From Brachybacterium sp. EE-P12 (GTDB lineage: Bacteria; Actinomycetota; Actinomycetes; Actinomycetales; Dermabacteraceae), in the NCBI RefSeq assembly GCF_003711805.1, contig NZ_QXCP01000009.1, positions 124,001 to 188,000 on the forward strand: a stretch of 64,000 nucleotides of DNA, written 5' to 3'. The first letter of the stretch is position 1. Each line of letters begins with the position of its first letter. Below are positions 9,563 through 18,706 of the stretch, piece after piece. Position numbers and translations under genes: made by a program. Under the pieces are notes generated by a model. The model was not told where the DNA came from. It saw nothing but the letters and a program-made list of their open reading frames with translations, and did not search any database.

Positions 9563-10648
9563 TCACACGTTGAACCGGAACTCCACCACGTCCCCGTCGC
9601 GCATGACGTACTCCTTGCCCTCCATGCGCACCCAGCCCTTGGCCTTCGCCTCAGCCATCGAGCCGGCCTCCATGAGCTGGTCGAAGGAGACGATCTCGGC
9701 CTTGATGAAGCCGCGCTCGAAGTCGGTGTGGATGACGCCGGCGGCCTGCGGGGCGGTGGCGCCCTTGGGGATGGTCCAGGCGCGGGACTCCTTGGGGCCG
9801 GCGGTGAGATAGGTCTGCAGGCCGAGGGTGTCGAAGCCGACGCGGGCCAGCTGGTCCAGACCCGACTCCTCCTGGCCGGTGGACTCGAGCATCTCCGCGG
9901 CCTCCTCCTCGTCGAGCTCGATCAGCTCGGACTCGAACTTCGCGTCGAGGAAGATCGCCTCCGCGGGGGCGACGAGCTTGCGCAGCGCCTCCTGCGAGGC
10001 GGTGTCGGCCAGGCCCTCCTCGTCGGTGTTGAAGACGTAGATGAAGGGCTTGGCGGTCATGAGCTGCAGCTCGCGCACGGCGGCGAGATCGATGCCGGCC
10101 CCCTCCGCGCCCTGGTAGAGGGTCTTGCCCGTCTCCAGCAGCGCCTTGGCCTTCACGACGTTCTCGAGCACGGCGGAGTCGATCAGGCCGCGCTTGGTGT
10201 CCTTCTCCAGGCGCTGCATCGAGTTCTCGATGGTCTGGAGGTCGGCGAGGATCAGCTCGGTGGTGATGACCTCCATGTCGCCGGAGGGATCGGTCGAGCC
10301 GTCCACGCGGGTCACGTCGGGGTCGGTGAAGGCGCGGGTGACCTGGCAGATCGCGTCGGCCTCGCGGATGTTGGCGAGGAACTTGTTCCCCAGGCCCTCG
10401 CCCTCGCTCGCGCCCTTGACGATCCCGGCGATGTCCACGAAGGACACCGTCGCCGGCAGCAGCTTCTGGCTGCCGAAGACGGACGCGAGCTGCGCGAGCC
10501 GCGGGTCGGGCAGCGGGACCACGCCGATGTTGGGGTCGATCGTCGCGAACGGATAGTTCGCCGCGAGCACCTCGGCGCGGGTCAGGGCGTTGAACAGGGT
10601 GGACTTGCCGACGTTGGGCAGCCCGACGATTCCGATAGTAAGAGCCAC
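9563..10648 (-). CDS. ychF: Redox-regulated ATPase YchF (OLA1 family)
   Basis: This 361-residue protein has a G1 motif GLPNVGKST (residues 9-17), the conserved segment NYPFATIDPN, a DIAG motif and FNTDEEG in place of NKxD, which is the change that gives YchF proteins ATP rather than GTP preference. A C-terminal TGS-like domain ends EYVMRDGDVVEFRFNV. Length is standard. YchF associates with ribosomes and affects stress responses. The start is GTG, with TAGACT (10662-10657) 8 nt upstream, so the message may be leaderless. Confidence 0.97.
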   Translation of the reverse strand: MALTIGIVGLPNVGKSTLFNALTRAEVLAANYPFATIDPNIGVVPLPDPRLAQLASVFGSQKLLPATVSFVDIAGIVKGASEGEGLGNKFLANIREADAICQVTRAFTDPDVTRVDGSTDPSGDMEVITTELILADLQTIENSMQRLEKDTKRGLIDSAVLENVVKAKALLETGKTLYQGAEGAGIDLAAVRELQLMTAKPFIYVFNTDEEGLADTASQEALRKLVAPAEAIFLDAKFESELIELDEEEAAEMLESTGQEESGLDQLARVGFDTLGLQTYLTAGPKESRAWTIPKGATAPQAAGVIHTDFERGFIKAEIVSFDQLMEAGSMAEAKAKGWVRMEGKEYVMRDGDVVEFRFNV

Positions 10649-10775
10649 GGGAGCTGAGTCTACGGGGCCGGGACGTCACGGCGCCTGCCGCCCGCCGTGA
10701 GATCGCGGACCCTGCCGCTCGCTCCCCTGCCGGCCGCCCGGTCCCTGCGCCCGCCTCCGTTCCCTATCCCGCGAC

Positions 10776-10806
10776 GAGCCCCGCCGACGCACGGTCGACG
10801 GGGCTC
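10776..10806 (-). terminator. Terminator-like hairpin after the NAD(P)-binding gene
   Basis: GAGCCCCGCCGAC / GTCGACGGGGCTC gives a 13-bp stem with one mismatch and a 5-nt loop, 16 bp past the stop on the minus strand. The core GCCCCGCCGA..TCGACGGGGC is the same as in the ychF terminator. Confidence 0.6.
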
Positions 10807-10822
10807 GGGATCCGGGCCCGGA

Positions 10823-11476
10823 TCAGTACGCGACGGTGAAGCGGGTGCGGCGGTGGGCCGGGGACTCGATCTCGTCGACCAGTGCGATCGCGAGGTCGGC
10901 GCCGGAGAGCTGGGACTCGCCGTTCTCGTCGGTCAGCAGCACGTCGCCGCCCACGCGGTAGGTTCCGGTGCGCTCGCCCGGGGCGAAGCTGCCGAAGCCG
11001 CCGGCGGGGCTCACGAAGAACCAGTCGAGCGCCTCGTCCTCGGAGGCGCGCAGGTCCTGCAGCACGGCGTCGAGCACGCGCGGCTCCTCGGCGAACTCCT
11101 TCGGGAAGTCGGGGGTGTCCACGAGCTTCGGCCCGCCCTCGGCGACGAGCAGGGAGCCGGCCCCGCCGATCACACCCAGGCGCACGCCCTTCTCGCGGGC
11201 GAGGCGACCGACAGTGCCGATGAGGGCGCGGAAGGCCTCGAGGTCGGCCATGTCGCCGCGGGGCGAGAGGGCCGAGACCACCACGTCGGCGCCCTCGAGC
11301 GCCTCGGCGAGGAACATCTCGTCGCGCACGTCCCCGGCGCGGTGGGCGACCCCGGCAGGGATCTGCTCGGGGGCGGTGCGACTGAGGGCGAGGACGTCGT
11401 GGCCGCGCGCGGCGGCCTCCTGCGCGAGGTGGGATCCGGCATATCCGGTGCCGCCGAGGATGACGATGCGAGCCAT
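10823..11476 (-). CDS. NAD(P)H-binding epimerase/NmrA-like oxidoreductase
   Basis: This 217-residue Rossmann protein has the dinucleotide motif GGTGYAGSHLAQEAAARGH at residues 8-26 and the motif VSALSPRGD, matching the YwnB/YhfK-like NAD(P)H-binding family related to biliverdin reductase B. No SDR YxxxK motif is seen. The ATG follows AAGGAGAG. It is divergent from an hxlR gene, and this pairing commonly marks stress-induced reductases controlled by the adjacent HxlR regulator. Substrate unknown. Confidence 0.82.
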   Translation of the reverse strand: MARIVILGGTGYAGSHLAQEAAARGHDVLALSRTAPEQIPAGVAHRAGDVRDEMFLAEALEGADVVVSALSPRGDMADLEAFRALIGTVGRLAREKGVRLGVIGGAGSLLVAEGGPKLVDTPDFPKEFAEEPRVLDAVLQDLRASEDEALDWFFVSPAGGFGSFAPGERTGTYRVGGDVLLTDENGESQLSGADLAIALVDEIESPAHRRTRFTVAY

Positions 11477-11562
11477 GAGCTCTCCTTCCGCACCCGGAGT
11501 GGGGTGCTGCTATGACGTTTGTCGAGGATCATTTCCACGATGACTGGTGGACCTGCATACTC

Positions 11563-11611
11563 ACTATAGGTAACCTGCTCTCCATCGGGAAGTAGGCACT
11601 TCGCGGTAACC
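11563..11611. promoter_or_regulatory. Divergent control region of hxlR and the reductase gene
   Basis: The 196-bp gap holds CACTATAGG (TATAGT on the minus strand at 11568-11563 as a -10 candidate for the reductase), two direct copies of GGTAACC at 11569-11575 and 11605-11611, spaced 36 bp, and between them the inverted repeat GAAGT-AGGC-ACTTC at 11589-11602. These are candidate binding sites for the HxlR protein. Confidence 0.5.
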
Positions 11612-11672
11612 ATCCGCGGAACCGATCGTCCACCGCCCTCCCCGTCCGCCGCTCCCGAAGGAGGAACCCCTG

Positions 11673-12047
11673 ATGCAGTCCCTCGCCCCTCTCCCCTACG
11701 ACCCCTACGCGCGCGAGTGCCCGTCCCGCCGCCTGCTGGACCGCATCGGCGACCGCTGGACGGTGCTGCTGATCACCGCGCTCGAGGACGGTCCGCGCCG
11801 TTTCTCCGAGCTGCTGCGCACGGTCGACGGGATCTCCCAGAAGATGCTCACGCAGACCCTGCGCGCCCTCGAGGCCGACGGGCTGGTGCTGCGCACCGTC
11901 CACCCCGAGATCCCGCCGCGCGTGGAGTACGAGCTCACGGAGCTGGGTCGTTCGCTGCTCGAGCCGCTCGGCGCGCTGATCAGCTGGGCCACCGAGCACA
12001 TGGGCGAGGTGCAGACCTCCCGGGACGCCCGGTCCGCCATCGCGTGA
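11673..12047 (+). CDS. HxlR-family winged-helix regulator with a single cysteine
   Basis: This 124-residue HxlR/MarR-like regulator contains the family motifs CPSRRLLDRIGDRWT and RFSELLRTVDGISQKMLTQT. Its only cysteine, C16, matches in position the redox-sensing cysteine of HypR/YodB-type regulators, so it may respond to disulfide or electrophile stress. It has a good ribosome site (AAGGAGG) and is divergent from a NAD(P)H-dependent oxidoreductase that is its likely target. Confidence 0.9.
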   Translation: MQSLAPLPYDPYARECPSRRLLDRIGDRWTVLLITALEDGPRRFSELLRTVDGISQKMLTQTLRALEADGLVLRTVHPEIPPRVEYELTELGRSLLEPLGALISWATEHMGEVQTSRDARSAIA

Positions 12048-12173
12048 CCCGTCGTCGGCCGACGGCGTGGCCCGGCGGCGTCCGGCTGCCCGATCCGGCG
12101 GCGCCCGGCCGCGCGCCCGTCGCCCGGGGCGTGGCACCGCTCGCCTGTCGCACCCCCGTGATGTGCTGAGGCC

Positions 12174-13382
12174 ATGAGCGGAACCATGATGCTCCTGCTG
12201 GGCCTCGTCCTCGGCGCGCTGCTCGGCGCGACGGCGGCCTTCCTCCTCCTGCGCGAGCGGACGCGCACCGCGCTCGAGCAGCGCCGCACCGGCGAGGACT
12301 CCGCCGACCGCCTGCTGCGTCTGGCCGACGAGCGCCATGAGCGGGACGTGGCCCGCCGCGACGCCGCCGAGGAGGAGCGGGAGGCGGAGCTGCAGCGCAC
12401 CCTCGCCCCGCTGACCGCGACCCTGGCCCAGCTGGAGCGGAACCTGGCCCGCTCCGAGGCGGCGCGGGCGGAGGCCGAGGGGGCGCTGCGCAGCCATCTG
12501 GGCGAGCTGGGGCGTCGGGCGCAGTCCCTCGAGCAGGGCACCAGCGCGCTCACCGCCGCGCTGCGCGCCCCCACCGCGCGCGGCCGCTGGGGCGAGGTGC
12601 AGCTGCGACGGATCGTCGAGGCCGCCGGGATGCTCGAGCACGTGGACTTCTCCGAGCAGCTCGCGGGCACGCGGGCCGACGGGGAGAAGGGCCAGCGCCC
12701 CGACCTCGTCGTCCACCTGGCCGGCGAGCGCACCCTCGTCGTCGATGCGAAGGCGCCGATGGACGCCTATCTCGACGCGGTCGAGGAGACCGATCCCGCG
12801 CGGGCCCGCACCCGCCGCACCGCCCATGCCCGGGCGCTGCGCCACCACGTGGACCAGATCGCCGGGAAGGCCTACTGGAAGTCGCTCGGGGACACCCCGG
12901 AGTTCACGGTGCTGTTCGTGCCGAGCGACGGGGTGCTCGCCGCGGCCCTCGAGTCCGCGCCGGACCTGCTCGAGCACGGCTTCGCGAAGGACGTCGTGAT
13001 CGCCTCCCCCGCGACGCTGATGGCGCTGCTGCGCACGGTCGCGCACACCTGGCGCACCGACTCGCTGAACCGCGACGCCCGCGAGGTGCTCGAGGCGGGG
13101 CGGGAGCTGCACCATCGCCTGGGCACGTTCACCGCGCACCTGGGGAAGGTGGGGCGGTCGCTGGACTCCTCCGTGGCGGCGTTCAACGACGCGGTCGGCT
13201 CGCTGCAGTCACGCGTGATGGTCACCGCGCGGCGCTTCGAGGACCTGGGACTGTCGGGCACGTCCCTCGAGGAGGTCGAGCAGCTCACACGCCGCTCCCG
13301 CACGCTGGAGGTCCCGGAGATCGCGCAGCTCGCGAACCCGCGCACAGACCCCGCGAAGGACCGTCGCCGCTCCGCGAGCTGA
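12174..13382 (+). CDS. rmuC: DNA recombination protein RmuC
   Basis: This 402-residue protein has an N-terminal transmembrane helix (about 6-27), a long charged coiled coil (about 30-135) and the RmuC domain, recognisable in GRWGEVQLRRIVEAAGM, KGQRPDLVVHL and VDAKAPMDAY, with a PD-(D/E)XK-like nuclease core. RmuC limits inversions at short inverted repeats in E. coli. It ends five bases before the convergent tetR gene. Confidence 0.93.
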   Translation: MSGTMMLLLGLVLGALLGATAAFLLLRERTRTALEQRRTGEDSADRLLRLADERHERDVARRDAAEEEREAELQRTLAPLTATLAQLERNLARSEAARAEAEGALRSHLGELGRRAQSLEQGTSALTAALRAPTARGRWGEVQLRRIVEAAGMLEHVDFSEQLAGTRADGEKGQRPDLVVHLAGERTLVVDAKAPMDAYLDAVEETDPARARTRRTAHARALRHHVDQIAGKAYWKSLGDTPEFTVLFVPSDGVLAAALESAPDLLEHGFAKDVVIASPATLMALLRTVAHTWRTDSLNRDAREVLEAGRELHHRLGTFTAHLGKVGRSLDSSVAAFNDAVGSLQSRVMVTARRFEDLGLSGTSLEEVEQLTRRSRTLEVPEIAQLANPRTDPAKDRRRSAS

Positions 13383-13387
13383 TCCGC

Positions 13388-14164
13388 TCAGACGCGGCTC
13401 CGCGCCACCCGCCGCTCGAGCCCGTCGATGATCAACGACAGGCCGAGCCCGAACTCGTCGTCGACCCCGAGGGTGCCCCCGTCGATCACCGGGAGGTCCT
13501 CGCCCGACTCCTCGCCGCCCGCCCGAGCATTCGTCGCGAACAGGCCGGCGATGTGCGGGAACCGCTCGGGGGTGATCACCTCGCCGAGCAGCGCCGAGCC
13601 CGCCGCGGTCGTGGCGAGCAGCCCTTCGGCGGCCAGGTCCTCCTCGAGCTCCACCATCGAGGCGGCCAGCTGGGAGACCACCAGGATCGTGCCCACTTTC
13701 GCCTCCATGTCGAGCTCGAGGTCCGCCAGGACCCCGAGACCCAGATCCGCCGCCCACATCGAGTTGGGCATGAGCACCGAGGACTGGCCGCGCGGGATGC
13801 CGAGCACCCAGGGATGGGAGCGGTAGGCGTCGCGCACGAGCTCGGCCCAGGCCCGCAGCCCCTCGCGCCACCCCTCGGGCAGGCGCGCCCGCTCGGGCAG
13901 CCTGAGCGCCGCATCCTGCATGAGCAGCAGCAGCTCGTCCTTGCTCGAGACGTAGCGGTACAGCGACATCGTCGTGAAGCCGAGAGATCTCGCCACTGCC
14001 TGCATCGTCACGGCGCCGAGTCCCTCTGCGTCGGCGAGCTCGATCCCGGCGGCGACGATCCGCTCATGGCTCAGCCCGCGGCTGGGTCCGCGCTGCGGCG
14101 CCTCCTCCATCCCCCACGCGATCATCACCGCGCGGGGCAGTCCCGTTTCGCTCTTCTCGGCCAT
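13388..14164 (-). CDS. TetR-family regulator next to an ABC exporter
   Basis: This 258-residue TetR-family protein has the helix-turn-helix segment VTMQAVARSLGFTTMSLYRY after a 35-residue N-terminal extension, and a C-terminal domain of the TetR_C type seen in tetracycline/drug-responsive regulators. The start is uncertain: ATGs at residues 1, 14 and 19 are all possible; AACACT lies six bases before the first. It is divergent from a two-gene ABC exporter with a palindrome between them, so it probably represses that exporter. Confidence 0.88.
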   Translation of the reverse strand: MAEKSETGLPRAVMIAWGMEEAPQRGPSRGLSHERIVAAGIELADAEGLGAVTMQAVARSLGFTTMSLYRYVSSKDELLLLMQDAALRLPERARLPEGWREGLRAWAELVRDAYRSHPWVLGIPRGQSSVLMPNSMWAADLGLGVLADLELDMEAKVGTILVVSQLAASMVELEEDLAAEGLLATTAAGSALLGEVITPERFPHIAGLFATNARAGGEESGEDLPVIDGGTLGVDDEFGLGLSLIIDGLERRVARSRV

Positions 14165-14231
14165 GGCCCCAGTGTTCCACTCGCGCCGCGGGCCCCGCCC
14201 ATCGTCCCCGACCCCAGGAACTGTCTATGCA

Positions 14232-14244
14232 ATACACGGTGTAT
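14232..14244. promoter_or_regulatory. Palindromic operator candidate for the TetR/ABC pair
   Basis: ATACAC-G-GTGTAT is a perfect 13-bp palindrome in the 146-bp gap, and a related half-site CATACACAG occurs at 14263-14271. It is the likely TetR binding site. The stretch is noticeably AT-richer than its surroundings. Confidence 0.65.
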
Positions 14245-14310
14245 GCCGTACGCTGTCTGCGTCATACACAGTCGACGGGGAGAAGCCCCTCCCGCTCCCA
14301 GGAGCCCGCC

Positions 14311-15237
14311 ATGACCGCACCCCCGCCCCTGCTCGAGATCCGCGGCCTGCGGAAGTCCTACGGCACGCGCCCCGTCCTCGACGGGCTCGACCTCGTCCTC
14401 CCGCCCGGGATCCACGCCCTGCTGGGCCCGAACGGCGCGGGGAAGACCACGCTGATCAAGATCCTGTCCACGCTGCTCCCGCACGACGGCGGCACGGTGC
14501 GCGTGCTGGGCCTGGATCCCCGGCGCGATCGCCGACGCCTGCAGGGACTCCTCTCCCTGACCGGGCAGTTCGCCGCCGTCGACGGCGCACTCACCTGCAC
14601 CGAGAACCTCGAGATGATCGGTCGGCTGTTCGGACTGCCCGGCTCTCTCGCCCGGACGCGCGCGGCCGAGCAGCTCGAGCGCTTCGAGCTCACCCGCGCC
14701 CGCTCGACCCGGGCCGCGACGCTCTCCGGCGGGATGCGCCGCAAGCTCGACATCGCCGCCGGCCTCCTGTCCCGGCCGCGGCTGGTGATCCTCGACGAGC
14801 CCACCACGGGGCTGGACACCCGCAGCCGCCAGGTGCTGTGGGAGGAGATCCGCGGCCTCGCCGCCGAGGGCACCTCCGTGCTGCTGACCACGCAGTACCT
14901 CGAGGAGGCCGACGCCCTCGCCGAGCAGGTCCACGTCCTGGACCGGGGCCGCATCGTCGCCGGCGGCACCACGCAGGAGCTCAAGGCACTCGTGGGCGGG
15001 GCAGTCGTCCGCATCCTCGACCAGGACGGCGCCGTGCTCGAGGAGCTCGCGACCACCGGCACCGCGCCGGACCTCGCCGCACGCCTGGCCGAGGCCGCCC
15101 ACCGCTTCCCCACGGCGACGGCGAGCATCCACCGACCCACCCTGGACGACGTCTTCCTCCACCTCACCGAGGCCGGCCCGTCGGCCGACCCGGACGGTGC
15201 GGCGACCGCACCGTCGGTCGCCCCCGTCCGCGTCTGA
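14311..15237 (+). CDS. ABC exporter ATPase (DrrA-like)
   Basis: This 308-residue ATPase has Walker A GPNGAGKTT, signature LSGGMRRKLDIAAGLL and Walker B RLVILDEPTTGLD, with the C-terminal regulatory region typical of DrrA daunorubicin-type exporters. AGGAG precedes the ATG; the frame extends upstream through the operator region, which is not coding. With the permease gene 45 bp downstream it forms an ABC-2 efflux system that probably removes a drug or toxic compound sensed by the divergent TetR protein. Confidence 0.93.
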   Translation: MTAPPPLLEIRGLRKSYGTRPVLDGLDLVLPPGIHALLGPNGAGKTTLIKILSTLLPHDGGTVRVLGLDPRRDRRRLQGLLSLTGQFAAVDGALTCTENLEMIGRLFGLPGSLARTRAAEQLERFELTRARSTRAATLSGGMRRKLDIAAGLLSRPRLVILDEPTTGLDTRSRQVLWEEIRGLAAEGTSVLLTTQYLEEADALAEQVHVLDRGRIVAGGTTQELKALVGGAVVRILDQDGAVLEELATTGTAPDLAARLAEAAHRFPTATASIHRPTLDDVFLHLTEAGPSADPDGAATAPSVAPVRV

Positions 15238-15282
15238 CCGCATCTGCCCCTACCCCGCCCGACCATCGACCCGGAGGCCCTC

Positions 15283-16119
15283 ATGTCCGCTCTCGCTCCC
15301 GCCGCGCCCGCCCTGCACCCCGCCGCATCCGCCGAGCCCCGTGCGGCGAGCTTCCTGACCGGCACGCTCGTGCTGTCCCGCCGCAGCCTGCTCCACTCCT
15401 TCCGCGACCCCGAGTCGGTGCTGATGGCCGTGCTGCTGCCGGTGATGATGATGCTGATCTTCGTGTACGTGCTCGGCGGCGCCATGAGCGTCGGCGACGG
15501 CGCCCCGTCGCACGGCGAGTACCTCGCCTACGTGCTGCCGGCGATCGCGCTGACCTCCGCGGGGTTCGGGGCCTCGTTCACGGCCGTGGTGGTCAGCAAC
15601 GACATGACCACCGGGCTGATCGATCGGCTGCGCACCATGCCGTTCCCCGCCGTGACCGTGCTGCTGGGCCATACGGTCGCCTCGCTGGTGCGGAACCTGC
15701 TGGCGACCGTGGTGGTGGTGCTGGTGGCGCTGGCCGTCGGCTACCGCACCGACGCCCCGCTCCTGTCGCTGCTGGGCGCCTTCGGGCTCATCGCGCTGTG
15801 GATCCTGGTGATCACGGTGGTCTTCGCGACGCTCGGCATGCTCGCCGGCTCCGCCGAGGCCGCGAGCGGCTACGGCTTCATCCTGCTGTTCCTGCCGTAC
15901 CTCTCCAGCGGCTATGCGCCGGTCGAGACGATGCCGGGCTGGCTGCGCGCCTTCGCCGAGCACCAGCCGATGACCCCGCTGATCGACGCCGCCCGCGCGC
16001 TGATGGACGGGCAGGCGGCGGGAGCCGACGCCCTGGTCTCGGTGGTCTGGTGCACGGGTCTCATCACGATCGCGCTCGTGGTCGCGGGGTACGTGTTCCC
16101 GCGCCGCACCTCCCGCTGA
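15283..16119 (+). CDS. ABC-2 type exporter permease (DrrB-like)
   Basis: This 278-residue membrane protein has about six hydrophobic segments and the ABC-2 family motif GLIDRLRTMP in the first cytoplasmic loop after the second helix. A 30-residue alanine/proline-rich N-terminus precedes the first helix. It is the membrane partner of the DrrA-like ATPase just upstream. Confidence 0.92.
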   Translation: MSALAPAAPALHPAASAEPRAASFLTGTLVLSRRSLLHSFRDPESVLMAVLLPVMMMLIFVYVLGGAMSVGDGAPSHGEYLAYVLPAIALTSAGFGASFTAVVVSNDMTTGLIDRLRTMPFPAVTVLLGHTVASLVRNLLATVVVVLVALAVGYRTDAPLLSLLGAFGLIALWILVITVVFATLGMLAGSAEAASGYGFILLFLPYLSSGYAPVETMPGWLRAFAEHQPMTPLIDAARALMDGQAAGADALVSVVWCTGLITIALVVAGYVFPRRTSR

Positions 16120-16255
16120 GCACGGCTCCGAGCGGGGCCGACCCGGGAGCTGCAGCGCGCTCGGGAGGGAGGGCCACCGCCCCTCCACACCGCCGCCTCC
16201 TCCACAGCCGCCGGCCCGTCGGCAGGATGTCGGCCCGACGTGGAAGAGTGGACCC

Positions 16256-17707
16256 ATGACGCAGAGGACCCCCCGGCAGGGAGAGGCGGGCAGCACCGCA
16301 GCAGGCGCCGACGCACGCGGCACCGTGGCGGCGAGCGCAGGTGCAGCGGGCTCCGGCGCACCGGTCGGCGGCGCGGAGGCCGACGGTGCGGCGTCCCGCG
16401 GCGCTCCCGGCCCCGCGGCCCGCCCGCCGCTCGCAGCGACCGCCGCGCAGACCACAGCGGAGAACCCGTGGCCGCTGCGGCAGCTGTCGGTGAAGGTCGG
16501 CGAATACATCGCACGGATGTCGCCGCTGTGGGTCGAGGGCGAGATCGTGCAGCTGAACCGCCGCCCCGGCGCCGGGCTGAGCTTCATGACCCTGCGGGAC
16601 ATCGACGTGGACATGTCCTTCTCCGTGCCGGTGCGGGAGCACGTGCTGCGAGCCCTGCCGGTCGAGCCGGTGCCCGGCGCGCGCGTGGTGGTGCATGCGA
16701 AGCCCACCTTCTGGACCAAGCGCGGAAGCCTCCAGCTCGAGGCCGACGACATCCGCCCCGTGGGCCTCGGCGAGCTGCTGGCGCGGCTCGAGCAGCTCAA
16801 GCGGGTCCTCGCCGCGGAGGGCCTGTTCGCCGCCTCGCGGAAGAAGCCGCTGCCCTTCCTGCCGCGTGTGATCGGGCTGATCTGCGGGCGGGAGTCCGCC
16901 GCCGAGCGCGACGTCGTGGTCAACGCCCGACGCCGCTGGCCCGCCGTGCAGTTCGAGATCCGCGAGGTCGCCGTGCAGGGCGCGCGGGCGGTGCGAGAGG
17001 TCTCTGCGGCGCTGCGCGAGCTCGACGAGCGCGAGGACGTCGAGGTCATCATCATCTCCCGCGGCGGCGGCTCCCTCGAGGACCTGCTGCCCTTCTCCGA
17101 CGAGCAGCTCACCCGGCTCGTCGCCGATGCCGCCACCCCGATCGTCTCCGCGATCGGGCACGAGGTGGACACCCCGCTGATCGACCTCGCCGCGGACGTG
17201 CGCGCCTCCACCCCCACCGACGCCGCCAAGCGGGTCGTCCCCGACATCCAGGCCGAGCTCGAGCAGCTGGACCTGGGCCGCACCCGCCTGCGCGCCGCGA
17301 TCCGGGCACGCATCGAACGGGAGCAGTCGGGGCTGGACGCGATGCGCTCCCGGCCCGTGCTCGAGAACCCCGCGAGCATCCTCGCCGGGCGCGCCGACGA
17401 GATCCGCTCCCGGATCGCGCTGGCCCGCACCCTGATCGGCTCGCGCCTGGACCGGGCGGCCGACGAGGTCTCCCATCTGGGGCGCCAGGTGCGCTCCCTG
17501 AGCCCGCTGGCCACGCTCGAGCGCGGCTACGCCGTGGTGCAGACGGCCGACGGAACGATCGTGCGCAGCCCCGAGGCGAGCAGCGTCGGCGAGGCCCTGT
17601 CGGTGCGGGTCGCGGGCGGCCGCTTCGGCGCGCTGCACGTGGACGAGGACCCGTACACCCCGCCCGCGCCCGACGACTCCGATCCGCCGGTTCCGGCCCG
17701 GAGCTGA
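16256..17707 (+). CDS. xseA: Exodeoxyribonuclease VII large subunit
   Basis: This 483-residue protein has a disordered alanine/glycine-rich N-terminus (about 1-75), an OB-fold (about 80-170) and the exonuclease VII catalytic region with IIISRGGGSLEDLLPF and AIGHEVDTPLIDLAADVR. The usual length is 400-450, the excess being the N-terminal tail. AAGAGT at 16244-16249 lies six bases before the ATG, so the message is probably leaderless. xseB follows after 30 bp. Confidence 0.96.
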   Translation: MTQRTPRQGEAGSTAAGADARGTVAASAGAAGSGAPVGGAEADGAASRGAPGPAARPPLAATAAQTTAENPWPLRQLSVKVGEYIARMSPLWVEGEIVQLNRRPGAGLSFMTLRDIDVDMSFSVPVREHVLRALPVEPVPGARVVVHAKPTFWTKRGSLQLEADDIRPVGLGELLARLEQLKRVLAAEGLFAASRKKPLPFLPRVIGLICGRESAAERDVVVNARRRWPAVQFEIREVAVQGARAVREVSAALRELDEREDVEVIIISRGGGSLEDLLPFSDEQLTRLVADAATPIVSAIGHEVDTPLIDLAADVRASTPTDAAKRVVPDIQAELEQLDLGRTRLRAAIRARIEREQSGLDAMRSRPVLENPASILAGRADEIRSRIALARTLIGSRLDRAADEVSHLGRQVRSLSPLATLERGYAVVQTADGTIVRSPEASSVGEALSVRVAGGRFGALHVDEDPYTPPAPDDSDPPVPARS

Positions 17708-17737
17708 CCCCGACCCCGATCCCCGAGGAGCACACCC

Positions 17738-18049
17738 ATGAGCCAGTCCCCTGCCGATTCCCCCTCCGACCAGACGACCCCCGCCGTCACCCCGTCCGAA
17801 CCCGCCGGCGAGACCCCGCTGCCCGCGGACATCGCCGAGCTCTCCTACGAGGCGGCGCGCGACCAGCTCGTCGAGGTGGTGCGGCGCCTCGAGTCCGGGC
17901 AGGGCGGTCTCGAGGACTCGATCGCGCTGTGGGAGCGGGGCGAGATGCTCGCCCGCCGCTGCCAGCAGTGGCTGGACGGCGCGCGGGAACGCCTCGAGGA
18001 CGCCGTCGCGGCGCGACGCGAGGACGGGACGGACAGCGGCGAGCGCTGA
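17738..18049 (+). CDS. xseB: Exodeoxyribonuclease VII small subunit
   Basis: This 103-residue protein contains the XseB core [20 protein letters not shown] followed by [18 protein letters not shown]. It has a 30-residue proline-rich N-terminal tail. It joins XseA in the exonuclease VII complex that degrades single-stranded DNA. CCGAGGAGCAC precedes the ATG. Confidence 0.96.
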   Translation: MSQSPADSPSDQTTPAVTPSEPAGETPLPADIAELSYEAARDQLVEVVRRLESGQGGLEDSIALWERGEMLARRCQQWLDGARERLEDAVAARREDGTDSGER

Positions 18050-18067
18050 GCCACGCGGCGCGGCGGC

Positions 18068-18706
18068 TCAGCCGACCGCGGCGAGCGCCTCGCTCATGAG
18101 CTGCTCGAGCTCGGCGCGCTCGGCCTCGCCGTGGACGAGCATCCCGTAGCCCTCGCCCTCGCAGGCGATGCCCAGCCGGTCCGCTCCGGAGTCCCCGCCG
18201 GTGAGCACCTGGCAGTCGGCGCCGTCGAGGGTCGTCTCCTCGGTGACGCTCGCGCCGGGCAGCTCGGCAGAGAGCATCGGGGCGCTGATCTCGCCGTCCT
18301 CGGCGAGGGTGACCAGGGCACCCCCGGGAGAGGTGTACTGCACGGTCCAGGCGGGGCTCTGCCCGTCGGTGAAGCGGGCCGAGCGCACCTCCCACTCCTC
18401 CCCCGTCACCGGCACCGCGACCGGGAACTCGGCGACCGCCTGGGCACGCTCCGCGGTCGCGGCGACGTCCACCTCGGAGTTCTCCAGCGGTTCCCGCTCG
18501 AGATCGCTGCCCACGCCGAAGAAGCCGATGGCCAGAACGATCACCACCGCCATGGTCAGCACGATCGCCCAGAGGATGTTGCGCAGGACGGTGTTCTGCT
18601 TCGTCGGCAGCTGGTACGCGGACTTCGGCCGCTCCACCGGCGGCTCGCTCTCGACGAGGTCGGGGCTCTCCGTGCGGTCGGGGCTCTCGGGCTGGGCATC
18701 GTGCAT
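18068..18706 (-). CDS. DUF4245 membrane-anchored protein
   Basis: This 212-residue protein has a proline-rich cytoplasmic N-terminus, the stretch PTKQNTVLRNILWAIVLTMA leading into a single transmembrane helix (about 43-63), and an extracytoplasmic domain of the DUF4245 type. It is convergent with xseB (18 bp gap). Function is unknown; in mycobacteria the homologue (Rv1100) also lies near fum and xse genes. The ATG lies six bases after GACAAT within a perfect palindrome, so the message is likely leaderless. Confidence 0.85.
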   Translation of the reverse strand: MHDAQPESPDRTESPDLVESEPPVERPKSAYQLPTKQNTVLRNILWAIVLTMAVVIVLAIGFFGVGSDLEREPLENSEVDVAATAERAQAVAEFPVAVPVTGEEWEVRSARFTDGQSPAWTVQYTSPGGALVTLAEDGEISAPMLSAELPGASVTEETTLDGADCQVLTGGDSGADRLGIACEGEGYGMLVHGEAERAELEQLMSEALAAVG

